Assembly (NCBI RefSeq): GCF_002770595.1
Contig: NZ_CP022986.1
Coordinates: forward strand, 1,612,001-1,676,000
DNA: 64,000 bases
From: Chryseobacterium camelliae
GTDB taxonomy: Bacteria > Bacteroidota > Bacteroidia > Flavobacteriales > Weeksellaceae
Direction of reading: 5' to 3'
The notes beneath the pieces are model-generated. The model searched no databases, was not told the origin of the DNA, and saw only the letters and a list, made by a program, of their open reading frames with translations. Positions within the stretch are counted from its first letter, which is position 1, and every line of letters starts with the position of its first letter. Positions 62,525-64,000 of the stretch are shown here, piece by piece. The position numbers and the translations under genes were made by a program.

Positions 62525-64000
62525 TTAGAATTTAACATTTAGCTGGATACCTACCGTCCTTGCCGTTGGCAGCTGTCCTATTTCCACTCCAGAAGTGATC
62601 TGGCTGTCATTAAGCGTGGCCACTTCCGGATCGAAGAGCGGGAACTTCGTCCACATCCACAGGTTTCTTCCGAACAGGGCCAGGGTGAGGTCCGTGATTT
62701 TCAGCTCATCGGTAACGCTTTTCGGGAAAGAATAGGAAATCCGCGCATCCCTTAGCTTGACAAATGAAGTATCGAAGGAATTCGTTTCCACATTGGCTCT
62801 TCTGTAGTAATCTGCATAGTAAGTAGATACCGGAATGCCTTTCGTATTCGGGGAATATGATCCGTCCGCGTTCTGCACGACCCCTTCACCTACGATCAGG
62901 CCGCCGGGATTATCCCTTCCGATCAGCGTATGGGTAAGCTTACCCTGTTCCGTCATCTTATGGTGGGACTGAGAGTAACCGATCCCTTTGTACTGTCCGT
63001 CAAAAGAAAAGCTAATGGTGAAGTTTCTGTACCTGAAGTCGTTCTGTATTCCTGCCCTCCATTTCGGGTAGGCATTACCGATCTTTTTAGTTTTGGTAGG
63101 TTTGGCAGTAAGCCCATCACTTCCGAACACTACCTGTCCGTCCGGTGAATACATAAGTCCGTAACCGTACATATCACCCAGCGATCCGCCGACTACGGCA
63201 TTGTAGTAGACTACGCCTCCTACACTTCCCATGATATAAGGCTCGCCCTGGAACTCTTCAGGAAGAGACATGATTGTATTCCTGTTCATGGACCAGTTGG
63301 CATTAACGCTCCATGAGAAATTTTTGTTTTTAACAGGATATGTATTTAAGGTCATTTCAAGGCCGCGGTTCCTGATCTCCCCGGCATTGATTACCCTGCT
63401 GCTGTATCCTGTTTCCCACAAGGCCGGGATCCTGATGATCTGGTTTTTATTGTTATTCTGGTAGGCCGTGATGCTATAGCTGATCCTGTTTTTAATAATG
63501 CTGAAATCCATACCGGCCTCCATATTCGTGAGCATTTCAGGTTTCAGGTTAGGGTTCGGATATAAGGAAGGGGATTCCACAGAACCGTTGAAATTACTGT
63601 TGTTGTAGTATTTCAGCAACATATAAGGATTGGTATCGTTTCCTACCCTGGACCATGATGCCCTTAGTTTCCAGTAATTGAAGTTGTTGGAAGATAAATT
63701 GAAAATATCGGAAAGGATAACGGAAGTTGCCGCCGAAGGATAAAAGTAAGACCTGTTCTCCTTAGGAAGCGTACTGCTCCAGTCATTTCTTGCGGTTAAA
63801 TCCAGGAACACTTTGTTTTTGTAGCTGATATTCACCAATCCGTAGGTACTGTTTACCTGACGGTCTCCGGGAGCGGCAATTTTATTGATGTTTGCAATTC
63901 CGTTCGGAAGGGTATACACTCCGGGTCTCAGCAATCCGTCTGCGATATAATCACCCATGGTATATTCAAGGTAACGGATGTTTCCTCCTGCAGAAGCGCT
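62525..64000 (-). CDS. SusC/RagA-family TonB-dependent receptor, C-terminal part (runs off the window)
   Basis: The frame is open to the right edge. Visible sequence covers the beta-barrel: LDLTARNDWSSTLPKENRSY, LRASWSRVGNDTNPYMLLKY, NRGLEMTLNTYPVKNKNFSW and the closing strand ARTVGIQLNVKF. The N-terminal plug, TonB box and signal peptide lie beyond the window. It imports the substrate captured by the adjacent SusD lipoprotein, using TonB energy. Confidence 0.93.
   Translation of the reverse strand, partial: SASAGGNIRYLEYTMGDYIADGLLRPGVYTLPNGIANINKIAAPGDRQVNSTYGLVNISYKNKVFLDLTARNDWSSTLPKENRSYFYPSAATSVILSDIFNLSSNNFNYWKLRASWSRVGNDTNPYMLLKYYNNSNFNGSVESPSLYPNPNLKPEMLTNMEAGMDFSIIKNRISYSITAYQNNNKNQIIRIPALWETGYSSRVINAGEIRNRGLEMTLNTYPVKNKNFSWSVNANWSMNRNTIMSLPEEFQGEPYIMGSVGGVVYYNAVVGGSLGDMYGYGLMYSPDGQVVFGSDGLTAKPTKTKKIGNAYPKWRAGIQNDFRYRNFTISFSFDGQYKGIGYSQSHHKMTEQGKLTHTLIGRDNPGGLIVGEGVVQNADGSYSPNTKGIPVSTYYADYYRRANVETNSFDTSFVKLRDARISYSFPKSVTDELKITDLTLALFGRNLWMWTKFPLFDPEVATLNDSQITSGVEIGQLPTARTVGIQLNVKF

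Noticed and set aside
1..64000. CRISPR array or complete insertion sequence
   Set aside because: No regularly spaced short direct repeats and no transposase with terminal inverted repeats were found on either strand.

Overview
The window is most likely from a flavobacterium of the Chryseobacterium/Elizabethkingia type (Bacteroidota, Weeksellaceae). It is AT-rich, has TAnnTTTG promoter -7 elements and few Shine-Dalgarno sites. It carries a type IX secretion (T9SS) sorting-domain protein, a SusC/SusD pair, LytTR signalling, DUF3347 proteins and a PepSY-like protein. The genus is an inference.

Layout. (1) 0.2-30.4 kb is a genomic island, almost all on the minus strand. A large serine recombinase lies at the left edge. 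Two lipid phosphatases and an RND efflux operon follow. Next come a four-repeat membrane protein, a frameshifted LtaS/EptA-like sulfatase-fold transferase and a two-component system. A fluoride unit (riboswitch, CLC-F antiporter, DUF190 protein) precedes a YncE/YeiH/LysR group. A copper-detoxification block ends it: vacuolar-iron-transporter homologue, DUF305, multicopper oxidase with a CopB-like tail, haem-binding protein, two DUF3347 proteins, CPH-type P-ATPase and a Cys-rich protein. Both ends hold gene relics: a caspase-like piece on the left, and a truncated acr3 joined to a nuclease-like defence gene on the right. Both ends also carry the same spaced set of TTCGAA (tRNA T-arm-like) motifs. 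(2) 30.8-38.7 kb holds higher-GC ordinary genes: a GntR/MFS pair with twin operators, an OmpA lipoprotein, a LytS/LytTR pair and an SDR with a signal peptide. (3) 38.9-50.9 kb is one minus-strand unit: a T9SS-sorted protein, a very large SpvB/TcdB/RHS protein with an AT-rich variable C-terminus, and a small membrane protein that may be its immunity factor. An in-frame TAA separates the signal peptide from the RHS body. (4) 51.3-55.2 kb holds tRNA-Pro and tRNA-Arg, then an AT-rich AraC/serine-hydrolase insert ending in a tRNA-Arg-like relic. (5) 55.3-64 kb is housekeeping and nutrient uptake: M23-family protein, SH3 protein, PrmA, SDR, phosphoesterase, SusD and partial SusC.

Working together. 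The clearest new observation is a 34-bp promoter element with fixed internal spacing. It occurs upstream of five minus-strand genes in the island: the response regulator, the LtaS-like gene, the COG4705 membrane protein, the PepSY-like/RND operon and the Cys-rich protein. This predicts an OmpR-type regulon that ties envelope modification and efflux to the metal-resistance block. An 86-bp perfect repeat at 30.5 and 55.1 kb, with tRNA-Arg-like sequence, marks repeated insertion or duplication at this locus.
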